From Phytopythium helicoides (Eukaryota; Oomycota; Peronosporomycetes; Pythiales; Pythiaceae), in contig JANFNE010000055.1 of the NCBI GenBank assembly GCA_024867545.1, positions 124,001-188,000 on the forward strand: a DNA stretch of 64,000 nucleotides, given 5' to 3'. The position numbers and the translations under genes are program-made. The notes beneath the pieces were generated by a model. That model worked only from the letters and a program-made list of their open reading frames with translations, was not told the DNA's origin and did no database searches. Positions within the stretch are counted from its first letter, which is position 1, and each line of letters opens with the position of its first letter. Positions 44,809 to 55,234 of the stretch are shown piece by piece.

Positions 44809-45957
44809 ATGCTCGCGTCCATCGCCAAGGCGCTCGCGCCCAAGCCGCAGGGCGCGCTGCGCGCCATGAGCTCCGTGCGCTACTCCGAGTTCGGCCACCC
44901 GCTGGCGGTGCTGCGGTGCGTCCGCTGCCGAAATTCCGGCCGAAAACGCCCCCGGGAAGCTGACGATCCGGTGCTTTTTGTGGATTTGCGCTCTTTCCCC
45001 TCCTGCAGCACCGAGGCGGACGACAAGGAGGCCCCGCTGGCCGCCGGACAGGTCGCGCTCAAGTTCCTGGCCGCGCCCATCAACGTGGCCGACCTCTCGC
45101 AGATCCAGGGCGCGTACGCCATCAAGCCCAAGTTCCCCGCCGTGGCAGGAAACGAGGGCGTGGCCGTCGTCACGGCCGTCGGCGCCGGCGTCACCAACGT
45201 CAAGGTCAACGACCGCGTCATCCCCACGCAGGCCGGCTTCGGCACCTGGCGCAGCAAGGCAGTGGCCGCCAGCGCCGACGTCGTCAAGGTCTCGGACAAG
45301 ATCAAGGTCGAGGACGCCGCCACGCTCGCCGTCAACCCCGCCACGGCCTTCCGCCTGCTGGCCGACTTTGCGCCGCTCGCCAAGGGAGACGTCGTCATCC
45401 AGAACGCAGCCAACAGCGCCGTCGGACAGGCCGTCATCCAGCTCGCAGCCCTGCGCGGCATCAAGACCATCAACGTCATCCGCGACGACGCCGACTACGA
45501 CCAGACCGTCGAGCACCTCAAGGGCCTCGGCGCCACGGTCGTCGTCTCGGCCGACTACCTCGGATCGGCCAAGTTCAAGGAGCTCATCTCGGACCTGCCC
45601 GCCCCCAAGCTCGCGCTCAACGCCGTCGGCGGAAAGAGCAGCCTCGAGATCGCCAAGACGCTCGCCAAGAAGGGCGTGCACGTCACCTACGGCGGCATGA
45701 GCAAGGAGGCCGTCAGCGTCGGCACGGGATCGCTCATCTTCCACGACATCACGCTCAAGGGCTTTTGGCTCAGCGAGTGGGTCAAGGAGGCGTCCGTCGA
45801 GGAGCGCACCGCCATGCTCAACGAGCTCGCGGGCCTCGTCGAGGCCGGCAAGCTGCGCACCTGGATACAGACTTACAAGTTCGCCGACTTCGACGACGCC
45901 CTGCTGGCGGCCGTCAACCGCACCACCAAGCGCAAGATCGTGCTGCTCATGGAGTAA
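44809..45957 (+). CDS. Mitochondrial trans-2-enoyl reductase (MECR/ETR1 type), two exons
   Basis: It catalyses the NADPH-dependent last reduction of mitochondrial type II fatty-acid synthesis, which supplies lipoic-acid precursors. The start ATG 44809 gives a basic, Ala-rich presequence fit for mitochondrial import. Exon 1 ends at 44915 and exon 2 starts at 45009. The 93-nt intron (GTGCGT..CTGCAG) is a multiple of three and stays open, so an unspliced reading would insert 31 foreign residues, but the spliced form (351 aa) matches the family. Diagnostic segments are INVADLSQIQGAY, PAVAGNEGVAVV, the nucleotide-binding NAANSAVGQAVIQLA and LNAVGGKSS. This is a zinc-free MDR reductase; the catalytic Tyr typical of the family is at the IQGAY segment. 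Confidence 0.85.
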   Translation: MLASIAKALAPKPQGALRAMSSVRYSEFGHPLAVLRCVRCRNSGRKRPREADDPVLFVDLRSFPSCSTEADDKEAPLAAGQVALKFLAAPINVADLSQIQGAYAIKPKFPAVAGNEGVAVVTAVGAGVTNVKVNDRVIPTQAGFGTWRSKAVAASADVVKVSDKIKVEDAATLAVNPATAFRLLADFAPLAKGDVVIQNAANSAVGQAVIQLAALRGIKTINVIRDDADYDQTVEHLKGLGATVVVSADYLGSAKFKELISDLPAPKLALNAVGGKSSLEIAKTLAKKGVHVTYGGMSKEAVSVGTGSLIFHDITLKGFWLSEWVKEASVEERTAMLNELAGLVEAGKLRTWIQTYKFADFDDALLAAVNRTTKRKIVLLME

Positions 45958-46148
45958 GCAGTTCGGACGTCGGCAAGCCAGGTGCCGCGCGTGCTCGTGC
46001 AGTCGGGGGAAGGCATTGCACTCGCTCGCACGATTCGATGCACAGAGTGCTGTGGCATCACCTGAAGGAAGAGAGATAACCCCAAAATCCACGACCAAAC
46101 ACAAACCTCTGTAGCGTTGCGTCGACCGTTAAACGCCATCCGTCTATC

Positions 46149-47092
46149 CTAGTTGTAGAGAAGCGAGGCGTCGCTGCTGATGCCCGATGCCATCGAGCTG
46201 TTGCCAACGTGAAGGCTCGGATCCGCCGCCAGCAGCCCTGGCAGCGTGAGCTTCAAGTCGTTCGGGTCGACCACAATTTTGCCTCTCGTGAACATCTCGA
46301 GCCCCGCAGCGAGCGCCTCGGCAGCCTGTGAGCAGCAAACTCCCATCGTTACTGCCATGCTTGTCAACCCAGCAATACACAACGTTAGAGCGCACCTCGT
46401 AGGTTCCTGCCAGGTTCCGTCCGGGCCGGTAGCCCTTGGCAAACAGCAGATGCACTCGGAACGCGCTACCGACGACCATCAAGTGCAGCAGACTCGACAG
46501 GAACACGTCCTTGATCTCCCAGTCGCCACGAAGGCGCAGCAGCTCCTTGCCAGGTGCCGGTTCGTGCTCGTCCTCCGTCGCAGCGCCGACCGCAGCGTAG
46601 TACACGCCGTCCAGGGCGCCTCCATCGCTGCTTGGCTTGGCGTACGGCAGGTGCACGGCCCCGAAGACGGTCACCGACTTGACTTGAGCGTCCTCAAAGG
46701 CCTGCGAAAGCGCGTCTGCCACCTCCCAGAGCTGCGTGGCAGGCACCAGTGCGCTGTGCACAACTACGAACGACAGCATCTGCGCGCCACCATGTCAGCA
46801 CGCGGCATCCAGCGCCTCTTGGACCAGCACAGCGTCTCACATCGTCCGCCGACGTCCACGTCTCCACGTGGCGGCCGAACTCGAAGCCCTGCAGCGCCGC
46901 CAGAGGCCTCGGCGTCTTGGAACTGGACGCGAGCCTTAGAACGTCTAAATCCGCGCACAGAGCGCCGCAGAGAGCGCGAGAAGCGTCAGTCGGCAGCTCA
47001 AGACGCGCAGCAAGGCGCAGCGCACGTTTTCCCGCGCGAGAGAAGTCGTCGAAGGCCAGCAGCACGCGCGGAGCCAGCGTCTCGGCGCTCAT
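46149..47092 (-). CDS. Probable proteasome assembly chaperone 1 (PSMG1/PAC1)-like, three exons
   Basis: Exons 47092-46841, 46779-46396 and 46325-46149 with introns of 61 and 70 nt (GTGAGA..GCGCAG and GTGCGC..CTCACAG) close in frame at 270 aa. The splice choice joins otherwise separate open frames. The N-terminus has PRVLLAFDDFSRAG. The middle (SVTVFGAVHLPY) and an alpha-helical C-terminal half, ending in an SLLYN tail, resemble by eye the layout of PSMG1, which pairs with PSMG2 to guide 20S alpha-ring assembly. That similarity is weak, and an unrelated conserved protein remains possible. The gene model is firmer than the name. Confidence 0.5.
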
Positions 47093-47591
47093 GGCCTCCT
47101 GCTTGATGGCTCGTCGGCGATCTTGACACCCGAGGCGAGGTACCCTCTATATTACGTGAATCTTTTGATTTAGAGTATTATTTCCCAGAGTTAGTTCAAA
47201 ACCATCTTAATCTAATACGTAACCCACATTACAACCATATGCGCGTCCAAAAATGATATCCTCTATCCCCATCGTCCTGCTGTTTCCCACCTGCTATACC
47301 GCATAAGTCCATCCAGTTTAGAAATGTCCCAGATAGTCACGGGCTGGCGGGTGTCGTCACGCCTCGCCACGAAAATCCGGCAGGGTGTCGCACTGCGTCG
47401 AGCGCTCGACATGCGTGCGTTCCTGCGGCATCTCGCGCCGACTCGGCCGCCTCCGCCGCATTCGCGTTGATCTCGCGTTGATCTCGCGCGCCTGCGCTGC
47501 CCACCGGCGCCGTCGCGGGCCGCCAACTCGCTCTGGGAGCGCCGCAATCCGCAAAAGTCCGCGGTCATCCGGTCGACGCCGCGACGCCGCG
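47093..47591. other. Intergenic between divergent genes
   Basis: It contains an AT-rich stretch at about 47150-47260 that probably serves the two divergent promoters. The next gene's frame is open back to 47385, but the family start motif places its ATG at 47592. Confidence 0.5.
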
Positions 47592-48866
47592 ATGCGCTTC
47601 GTCAACCCGTTCGGGCCGCTCGCGCTCTCGCCCGAGGACGGCGAGCGCCTCGCCGACGTGGCGCGCGTGTTCCTCTCCGACGGCGTGCGGCGCTATGAGC
47701 AGCACATGAACCAGCAGCGCAGACAGCTCGACAGCAGGCAGTGGCGCCTGGCCAAGCAGAGAGATGGCGTGTGCGTCTACGCCGAGCGCTCGCCAGAGGA
47801 GCGCAAGGCGCTGGGCTTGACAGGAAGACAGGGGACTTGCCAGGACGTCAAGACGCGCGACGGGGCTGCCGCGGCCCCCGTTCCGCCGCCAGAGCTACCA
47901 GTCGTGCTCGTGGTCGGCACCTTTGACGGAACGCTGGACGACGCGCTGTACGGCGTCGTGGCGCCGACCGTCGACGCCATGCGCGTGCATGCGTCCTACG
48001 TGAACGATTGCGTCGTGGACGCGGCCGTGCTGGCGACGATCGTGGAGCCCACGGTGGACACGCCGTTCCGGTCGCTCACGCTCAAGTGGATCGAGGTGGA
48101 GCAGCCAAAGCTGCTCTCGCTCTCGCGCAACCGCGACTTCGTCTACATCGAGGCCACGGGCGAGACGACGCTCAGCAACGGCGAGCGCGTGGGCTACCGC
48201 CTGATGCACTCCATCAGCATGGCTCAGGCGCCTGAGCTCGACAACCGCGTGCGTGGCAGCATGTCTGTGTGCGAGATCTTCCGCCAGCAGACATACAGCA
48301 CGGTGGACGTGTTTGTGCGCGCCGTACTCCAGCCCGGTGGAAAGATGAAGCGCGCAGTGGTAGTAAAGGCTGCAGCCGATATTCTTGGCTCGGTGTTCAA
48401 GAACGTTGAGTGCGGCCGTCGCAAGAAGATATCGTGGCTCATCAAGACCCGGCGAGGAGCAAGCCGCCAGACGATTCAGAAACTGCTCTCTTCGTCTCGG
48501 CACAGTACAGAGATGCTTGTGCCAGTCCTAGCGGAAGCTGAGCTCGAATCGTGCGTTTCGTGCCGCATCTCAACGGGGAGAATGTCTTTCAGTGGCCCCG
48601 GAGGAACTGCCGCCAGTAACAAGCGCCGGTGTCGACTGTGCCTCAACTACGTTTGCAACTCGTGCCGCGTCAAGAAAACGCTGAGCTTCCTATCGATCGA
48701 TGGGCAGTTGCTACAACCAGAATTGCGCTTTTGTGCTGGATGCGTGAGCGACTCGCAAACTGCAGACGCCTACGCAGTCGCCAAAGAAGAAGTCTCGATC
48801 GGCCGTCGCTTCACGGACCCACGAGTATACCTGAGCCCCGAGTCATCAGCGTATTCGGACTGCTGA
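47592..48866 (+). CDS. START domain + FYVE-like zinc finger protein A, 424 aa
   Basis: This is the most diverged member of the local START-FYVE family. The start (MRFVNPFGPLALSP) matches the family opening of the type M-x-RF-x-x-NPF. Residues about 45-265 form the START-like lipid-binding region, with the family segments GTFDGTLDDALYGVV, RVHASYVNDCVVDAAVLATI and RNRDFVYIEATGET. The C-terminal finger (about 315-395) has CVSC, CRLCLNYVCNSC and CAGC pairs but no RRHHCR core. It also carries an insert near residue 85 that the other members lack. Expected to bind a lipid and tether to membranes; the ligand is unknown. Single exon. Confidence 0.75.
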   Translation: MRFVNPFGPLALSPEDGERLADVARVFLSDGVRRYEQHMNQQRRQLDSRQWRLAKQRDGVCVYAERSPEERKALGLTGRQGTCQDVKTRDGAAAAPVPPPELPVVLVVGTFDGTLDDALYGVVAPTVDAMRVHASYVNDCVVDAAVLATIVEPTVDTPFRSLTLKWIEVEQPKLLSLSRNRDFVYIEATGETTLSNGERVGYRLMHSISMAQAPELDNRVRGSMSVCEIFRQQTYSTVDVFVRAVLQPGGKMKRAVVVKAAADILGSVFKNVECGRRKKISWLIKTRRGASRQTIQKLLSSSRHSTEMLVPVLAEAELESCVSCRISTGRMSFSGPGGTAASNKRRCRLCLNYVCNSCRVKKTLSFLSIDGQLLQPELRFCAGCVSDSQTADAYAVAKEEVSIGRRFTDPRVYLSPESSAYSDC

Positions 48867-49452
48867 GCACGCCATTATCTATTTACTATCTTCGCAAGCT
48901 AGGGTGTACGAATAGGAATAATCCTTTCTTCTGCTTTTGTCAACGAACTCGTTTCTTGACGAACTGACTTCACCTGCCCAACAACCCCTTTCGTTAGTAT
49001 CGGACAGCAAGCCGCGGCAATCATTGGCACCACGCCATTTCCCAAAACAGCTCAGCCGCAGCGAGTTCTCTGCTCAAGGTTCAGACCATAGTTTGAAAGC
49101 GTCAGGTTAGTTAGCAACACCTTGTGATGGTCTCCGAAACAAGCGCACTCAGAAACGAAAGCAGCCAAGTCAGACCGAACGGAGCAGATCACGGTGGGAG
49201 TAACATCACGCACGACATGTAATCCGCGATGGCAGAACAAAACTCCACTCAAATCATTGAGCCCGCGAATGTGTCGACTGTAACACTACAGTAGGCGTCG
49301 CATGTTTGAAGAAACTCGCCACGTCTCTACAGCGCCGAATGCATCGTGCATTTTTTCCATCGCACACTCGTTGCTTTATCACCAAAGAGAAACATGGCTC
49401 GTAGCATACATCTGCAAAGATACATTCACATGGAAACCCTACAATACATAAT
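48867..49452. other. Intergenic between convergent START-FYVE genes
   Basis: Both neighbours end here, so this holds two 3' UTRs. No gene or repeat was seen. Confidence 0.5.
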
Positions 49453-50652
49453 CTACCCCGTGTGCGGAGGCGAGATATCCGACACTGTGCTGCTTTCCGA
49501 CGACAGCGATCCTGGATGAGAATTGGACAAGTACGACGGCTTCGCACCACCGTCTGCCAAAATCTGAGCGCGAGCGGCATCCGCAGAATTCATACTCGCG
49601 GTGTCCGTAAGACAACGATTGCAGAATGTGACCTTGCGCTGAGAGAGCTGGAGATCGGCCGACACGAAGCTTAGTTTCTTCTGGATCTTGCACGACGCGC
49701 ACACGTGTCCAAAGCAGAGCTTGCACGTGCTGCTGCTCTTGCCAAAGTCACCAATCTTGCGTCCTGTTATCGCGCAGGAGCACGTGACACACACCAGCTC
49801 GCGGTTTGGTGTACCGTGTTCCTTCGACTCGGCATACCGACGCTCAAGCATGAATGCCAGCTTCTTCATTTGCCCGCAGTTGGCATACTTGAGGGTCGAC
49901 AAGAAAGCCGATGCGAGATTGGGCACAGCCAGGACTCGGATCATGTCACCACGAGGATCCATGATACCCGTCACGTACTGCTCCACTGCGTTGGCGCCTA
50001 CCTGTCGGAAGAGACCGCAAATGGAAATGTTGCCGCGGACGCGATTCGGAAGCTCGTGGGTCTGAGGAAAGTTGACAGAGTGGAGCAAGTGGTAGCCGAC
50101 CCGGTCTCCATTCTCCAAGTAGACGAAGCCCGTCGACTCGACGTAGATGTAGTCGCGGTTCTTGACGAGGTTGAGCGACGAACCTGGAATATCAAGCTCC
50201 ATCCACTTTACGACGAGAGAGTAGAACGGGTCATCAACGGTTGGACTGCCAATCGTGGACAGAACTGCTGCGCCTTGAATATCGTCGACGTACGACGCCT
50301 TGATCCGCATGACCTCGAGCGTTGGGTTGACAACGCCGTACATCGTGTCGTCCAGTTTGCCAGCCATGGTTCCGACCGAAAGGAGTGCCGGCAAGCCAGA
50401 GACAGAGAACTTGTCTTGCGGGCGAGCGGCCACCACATGGGGTCGTTCAACGTAAACGTGCACGTGCTCGCGCTCTTTGATAGGTTTCCACTGCGTCGTG
50501 TCAACCTTGCGTTTTCCAGACTGAGCGTACGCGAGATATCTGTCAAGGTTGGCCTGAATGAGCGTGTTGGCAAGCTCTTGCATGTTCGCCTGGTCTGCTG
50601 GCGTCAGGCTTAGCGGCGGGAACGGATTGACGACGAAGCGTGCCTTGGTCAT
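49453..50652 (-). CDS. START domain + FYVE-like zinc finger protein B, 399 aa
   Basis: The start is ATG 50652 (MTKARFVVNPFPPLSL), aligned with MTKGRFVVNPFAPLNL of the gene at 62079, its closest relative and inverted partner. The START-like region spans about 45-260 (GTMAGKLDDTMYGVVNPT, SYVDDIQGAAVL, RNRVRGNIS in the family positions). The finger at about 290-365 has CVTCSCAI, CKLCFGHVCASC and CNRC. The C-terminus is Ser-rich. No introns. The frame is open a further 35 codons upstream without conservation. Confidence 0.78.
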   Translation of the reverse strand: MTKARFVVNPFPPLSLTPADQANMQELANTLIQANLDRYLAYAQSGKRKVDTTQWKPIKEREHVHVYVERPHVVAARPQDKFSVSGLPALLSVGTMAGKLDDTMYGVVNPTLEVMRIKASYVDDIQGAAVLSTIGSPTVDDPFYSLVVKWMELDIPGSSLNLVKNRDYIYVESTGFVYLENGDRVGYHLLHSVNFPQTHELPNRVRGNISICGLFRQVGANAVEQYVTGIMDPRGDMIRVLAVPNLASAFLSTLKYANCGQMKKLAFMLERRYAESKEHGTPNRELVCVTCSCAITGRKIGDFGKSSSTCKLCFGHVCASCKIQKKLSFVSADLQLSQRKVTFCNRCLTDTASMNSADAARAQILADGGAKPSYLSNSHPGSLSSESSTVSDISPPHTG

Positions 50653-51666
50653 CGCGCCTGGATCAGCCGAAGAAGATTGGAGAAGAAGGTACGCTGGGAG
50701 TGCCGCGTTCGAGGAAAGTCGGAGACTGACAAGCAGAGGACAGACGACGCTGGACAAGCCTGACCGGCATGGAGTGATGAATAAAGCGGCTGCGGAAAAA
50801 CAAAGGGCTCATATGGCGAAGCAACGGCTGTATCAGAGCGAGTGAGGGACGACTTGCGTATGCGCTGTATTGTTGTCATGATACGAGGATGGCCACCTCC
50901 CGCCCGTCCACTTGCTCGAAGAGATCAGAGTCGATCCCTATGCCAGGACATATGCTGCACAAGCAGCTGTCACTAGCGACCCTTGTCACCGCAAGTCCAG
51001 GCTTCAAGGCTCGGCCGAACAGGTCTAGAGGGAGTGCGGCATCCGAATTCAAATGAACGTGCGACTTTCAATTTCAGATGAGTCTCGCATGCGGTACATG
51101 CGCCATCGAGGCGCTAATCGCAATCTGATCTTCGATCACGCTTCAACTGAACCACACATATCAGTTGGCTTTAATAGTAGACGTTTATACAAATCACCAT
51201 ATAGAGGCTGTCGGACAATTCTCCGATTTGAAGAACATCACCAAACTCAGTTCATTTCGTGTTTTGTTTGACAAGCTTGCGGTGCCGCCAAAGCAGAGAG
51301 AGAGAGAGAGAAATCCGCCGCGAGAGCACGCAGGACACATGACCAGAGTGACTCACGGCTTCGTGAGTTCTCTCCTCGAATGTTGTTACAGTATTATCGA
51401 CATCGGCGTTGCAGGCTTCGCGGGCGACTTGCATGTAATGACGCGGTCGCGCTCCGACTAGATCGCAGCCCATCATTGTCGACACCCCGTGATCTTACAA
51501 CCCGCGGTATGCCTTTCCCAATGAAAACCGGGTTGTCGCGGCGGCTTCAGAGCACGTTTGCTCGGCGTCAACACTCGCCGACTAACGTCATCCAACTACG
51601 ACGCGTGAAGTTTGGAGAGTACACGACTTGATTACCATACAGAGGAGTTATGACTCGAAGCTACAC
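50653..51666. other. Intergenic, with a GA microsatellite
   Basis: A (GA)n run occurs at about 51296-51311. No gene was recognised; the promoter of gene B lies at the left side of this interval. Confidence 0.5.
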
Positions 51667-52857
51667 CTAAGAATGAGAATGCCCACTGCTGCTGATTGAC
51701 GCCTCCGACGTATCCGAGTTGCCGACAGACGGCGCCAGCACCCGCGAGTTGTTGCGAAGCGTGTCCTCGATCTCGGCTCTCGCGACTACGACGGCGCTGG
51801 CATTGATGGACTCGTTCATGCACGCGACGCAAAACGTGACCTTGCGGCGCTCCATCTCAAGGTCGGGAGTGATGAACTGAAGCTTCTTTTGGATTCTGCA
51901 TTTGTTGCAGACAAACTCGAAGCATAGCCTGCAAGTCGACTTGTCCTTTCCAAAGTCGCCGAACTTGCGCTCCGGCACGATCATGGAGCATGTGACGCAG
52001 ATGCGCTCGGGGTTGGGCGTGCCGCGCTCCTTGGCCTCTTGGTGTCTCTTGTTGAGCATCCACGCGAGCTTACGCATTTGCGCACAGTAGGCGTAGTTGA
52101 GCGAGGCCATGAACGTCGCAGCCAGGCTCGGCAGCACGAGCTTCTTGATCATGTTGCCACCGGGGTCAACGAGCGTCTCGCCCCAGACCTCGACCGTGTG
52201 GTCATCTCTCTGGCGAAAGAGACCGGTGGATGAGATGTTTGCGCGAACGCGGTTGGGGAGGTCGGGCGTCTGCGGGAAGCTGACCGAGTGCAGCACGTGG
52301 TAGCCAACGCGCTCGCCGTTGCTCATGGTCGTGATGCCGGTGGCCTCGGCGCACACGTAGTCGCGATTTTGCACGATGCTGGTCGAGTGGAATGGGAGAT
52401 CCATCTCCATCCACTTGACGAGCAGCGACTTGAAAGGCTCCTCGTAGGACGGCTCGATCACAGACGCGAGCACCGCGCCACCGCTCACGTCTCCGACGTA
52501 CGAGGCCTTGATGCGGAGGATCTCGAGCGTCGGGTTGGCGCAGCCGAAGACGACGTCGTCGAGCACGCCGGGGATCCCGCCGAGCATCATCATCTGCGGG
52601 AACTGGGGCTGGCCGGCCGGCACCTGGCCCGGGTCATCGTAGCTGCGGTTGGTGTACACGACCGAGTCGTCCTTGGCCTTGACGACTTTCCACTTGCTGT
52701 TGTCCACTCGCCCGCCCTCGGCCGACAGAAAGTGCTCGTAGCGGGCCACCTTGACGCGCAGCACCTCGTCGATGAGCTCCTCGAGGTTGGCCGCGTCATT
52801 AGGCGAGAACGTGATCTCCTGGAACGGGTTCACCGTGAAGCGGCCCTCCTTGCCCAT
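51667..52857 (-). CDS. START domain + FYVE-like zinc finger protein C, 396 aa
   Basis: The start ATG 52857 opens with MGKEGRFTVNPFQEITFSP. The START-like region (about 40-250) contains GIPGVLDDVVFGCANPT, ILRIKASYVGDVSGGAVL and VQNRDYVCAEATGITTM. The finger (about 285-360) has CVTCSMI, CRLCFEFVCNKC and CVAC. It is related to D and E at 53927 and 57632 but clearly diverged from them, so it is an older duplicate. A Ser-rich tail ends the protein. Single exon. It has no mirrored partner in the window. Confidence 0.78.
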   Translation of the reverse strand: MGKEGRFTVNPFQEITFSPNDAANLEELIDEVLRVKVARYEHFLSAEGGRVDNSKWKVVKAKDDSVVYTNRSYDDPGQVPAGQPQFPQMMMLGGIPGVLDDVVFGCANPTLEILRIKASYVGDVSGGAVLASVIEPSYEEPFKSLLVKWMEMDLPFHSTSIVQNRDYVCAEATGITTMSNGERVGYHVLHSVSFPQTPDLPNRVRANISSTGLFRQRDDHTVEVWGETLVDPGGNMIKKLVLPSLAATFMASLNYAYCAQMRKLAWMLNKRHQEAKERGTPNPERICVTCSMIVPERKFGDFGKDKSTCRLCFEFVCNKCRIQKKLQFITPDLEMERRKVTFCVACMNESINASAVVVARAEIEDTLRNNSRVLAPSVGNSDTSEASISSSGHSHS

Positions 52858-53926
52858 GGCAGCGTGGCCTCCTGCAAGTCACCAGTCGAATCGAGGACTG
52901 CCGGGCGCCCGCCACGCCGTGCCGAGGCGCAGAGACGAGCGGCGTTGGGCCAGTCGCTCCTTGCTGATCCGGTTGACGACAGTGTCGAAGTGGCGACTTT
53001 GCGCCTCTGCATGAATTGATATTGGTCTGTAGATTATGTATCTTTTATAGATACGCAACATGTTTTTCATCTTGAGATATAGTTTCACATGATATATTTT
53101 TGAAAAACAGAGACGCGCAAAAAGGGAGGCGGACGAAGTGGAATTTCGCGCGAGTCCCACGGTCGAAGCGAGTATGGCGAGTGTTTGGCGCGCGTGGACC
53201 GCCACTGCACTTGCTCGGTGGGTCGAGGAGCGGCCGCGGGCGATTTGCAACCAGTGGTCCTTCTGTCGACAGCGCCACAGTGGTCGGAGGGGCGATCATG
53301 GCGTGAGAGATTACAGCCCTGGGTGCTAGAGCACAATCACGCCAGCATAGAGTTTGCGAGAGCTTGGCGGAGCCGGCCGATCAGGACAGCTCGATCATGC
53401 TCCTTGCGATGGGCTGGGTGCAGGATCGCTTCCACGGAACATGGCGCACGCTGACATGATCCGAGTTCCCTGCAGCCACGTCCGCGATGAGTAACCTTAA
53501 CACGGCGGTAGCGCTGAGCAGAGAGCATTCGGTGGACCAACAGCAACGGGAAGCGGACAGCCGCGGGTGAGTAGCTTCTTTTCAACTGGGATCTGCCAAG
53601 ATACATACCTGCCTTGACGTCAAGATCAAGATCCAAGGAAGGTGGTTGCGGAAAAAACTTTCCTGCAGAAAACCGGAAATTCAAAGCCCGCACGCTCCAT
53701 GCTACGTTCCTCACTTGGCACGTCACCCTTTTCACTCGCGACTGCAGAGATCTCAGCCGAGAGGAGTGAGGATAGAGCAGACCTCGCCCAGCCTCACCTA
53801 ATTGACGGTAGTAGCTGTGACGCAAGAGAGCGCCGCGACGGTGACTGCTGAGCAACGATTGTCGGCACAATACCCATAGCACATCTGCATTACCACCCAG
53901 AGTAAACAAACAAACACAAAACTACG
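52858..53926. other. Intergenic, partly AT-rich
   Basis: An AT-rich stretch lies at about 53020-53105, within 250 bp of the start of gene C, and probably belongs to its promoter. The rest shows only unsupported short frames. Confidence 0.5.
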
Positions 53927-55105
53927 CTAGTGCGTGCAGCCACTGCTGCTGACTGACGCTTCTGACGAGTCGAATGAAGGAGCAATCGACCTCGACTTGC
54001 GTCGGATCGTGTCCTCGATCTCAGCCCTCGCCACATCCACGGCGCTCGACCGGATCGCTTCATCCATACACGCGACGCAAAACGTGACCTTGCGACGATC
54101 CATCTCAAGGTCAGGCGTAATGAACTGCATCTTCTTCTGGATCCTGCACTTGCCGCAGACGTAGCGAAAGCACAAGCGGCACGTAGACTTGTACTTGCCA
54201 AAGCCACCAAACATGACCACCCGCATGACGGAGGAACACGTGACGCAGATTCGTTTGTGGTGCGGCGTTCCGCGCTGCATGGCCTCTTCGTACCGTTGGT
54301 TGAGCAGCCACGCGAGCTTGCGCATCTGCGCACAGTAGGTGTAGTTGATCGACGAGAGGAAGGTGGCGGCCAGACTGGGGAGCACGAGCTTCTTGATCAT
54401 GTTGCCACCGGGGTCGACGATCGTCTGTCCCCATACCTCAACCGTGTTCTTGCTCTTCTGACGAAAGAGACCGGTGGACGAGATGTTGGCGCGGACGCGG
54501 TTCGGCAGTTCTGGCGTTTGCTGGAAGCTCACCGAATGCAGCACGTGGTAGCCAACACGCTCGCCGTTGCTCATGGTCGTGACCCCCGTAGCCTCGGCAC
54601 ACACGTAGTCGCGATTTTGCACGATGCTGGTCGAGTGGAATGGGAGATCCATCTCCATCCACTTGACCAGCAGTGACTTGAAGGGGTCGTTGTACGACGG
54701 CTCAATCACAGACGCGAGCACCGCGCCTCCGCTCACGTCGCGGACGTACGAGGCCTTGATTCGCAGCGACTCGAGCGTCGGGTTGGCGCAGCCGAAGACG
54801 ACGTCGTCGAGCTCACCCGGGATGATGCCGAGCATCATCATCTGCGGGAGCTGCACGGCGCCGGACGTCCGGATGGCGTCCGGGTTGTCGTAGGCGCGGT
54901 TCGTGTACACTGCCGACTCGTCCTTGGCCTTGACGACTTTCCACTTGTTGGGGTTCACTCGTCCGCCTTCTGCCTTCAGGAAGTGCTCGTACGTGGCGAC
55001 CTTGTTCCGCAGCACGCCGTCGACGAGCTGTTCGAGGTCGTAGGCGTCATCGGCCGAGAATTGAATCTCCTGGAACGGGTTTTCGGTGAAGCGGCCGCCG
55101 CCCAT
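53927..55105 (-). CDS. START domain + FYVE-like zinc finger protein D, 392 aa
   Basis: ATG 55105 (MGGGRFTENPFQEIQFS) is chosen by alignment to gene C; an in-frame ATG near 55216 would add 37 residues and is shared with the twin at 57521. START-like region about 40-250 and finger about 285-360 (CVTCSSV, CRLCFRYVCGKC, CVAC). The coding sequence is almost identical to gene E in inverted orientation, differing mainly in the last few codons (it ends SSSGCTH). Confidence 0.8.
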   Translation of the reverse strand: MGGGRFTENPFQEIQFSADDAYDLEQLVDGVLRNKVATYEHFLKAEGGRVNPNKWKVVKAKDESAVYTNRAYDNPDAIRTSGAVQLPQMMMLGIIPGELDDVVFGCANPTLESLRIKASYVRDVSGGAVLASVIEPSYNDPFKSLLVKWMEMDLPFHSTSIVQNRDYVCAEATGVTTMSNGERVGYHVLHSVSFQQTPELPNRVRANISSTGLFRQKSKNTVEVWGQTIVDPGGNMIKKLVLPSLAATFLSSINYTYCAQMRKLAWLLNQRYEEAMQRGTPHHKRICVTCSSVMRVVMFGGFGKYKSTCRLCFRYVCGKCRIQKKMQFITPDLEMDRRKVTFCVACMDEAIRSSAVDVARAEIEDTIRRKSRSIAPSFDSSEASVSSSGCTH

Positions 55106-55220
55106 GGTGGTCCGAGTGGCGTCGTCCAAGTGAAGTTGCTTGTGAGTCGCTTGCGAGTCGCCAGTCGAATTCGAGACTGCCAAGTCGGCAACTCCGCTCG
55201 CAGCAAGCGAAAACATGGCG
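53940..55220 (-). repeat. Left arm of a near-identical inverted repeat
   Basis: It matches 57514-58800 in inverted orientation over the whole gene D coding region with very few differences. Identity ends sharply at about 55220, at the string GCCATGTTTTCGC read on the minus strand. Confidence 0.85.
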
Positions 55221-55234
55221 GGACGTTGCACCAA

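Noticed and set aside
44779..46104. 441-codon minus-strand open frame opposite the enoyl reductase gene
   Set aside because: It is the antisense shadow of a GC3-rich gene: composition is Asp/Glu/Gly/Arg-biased with no domain.
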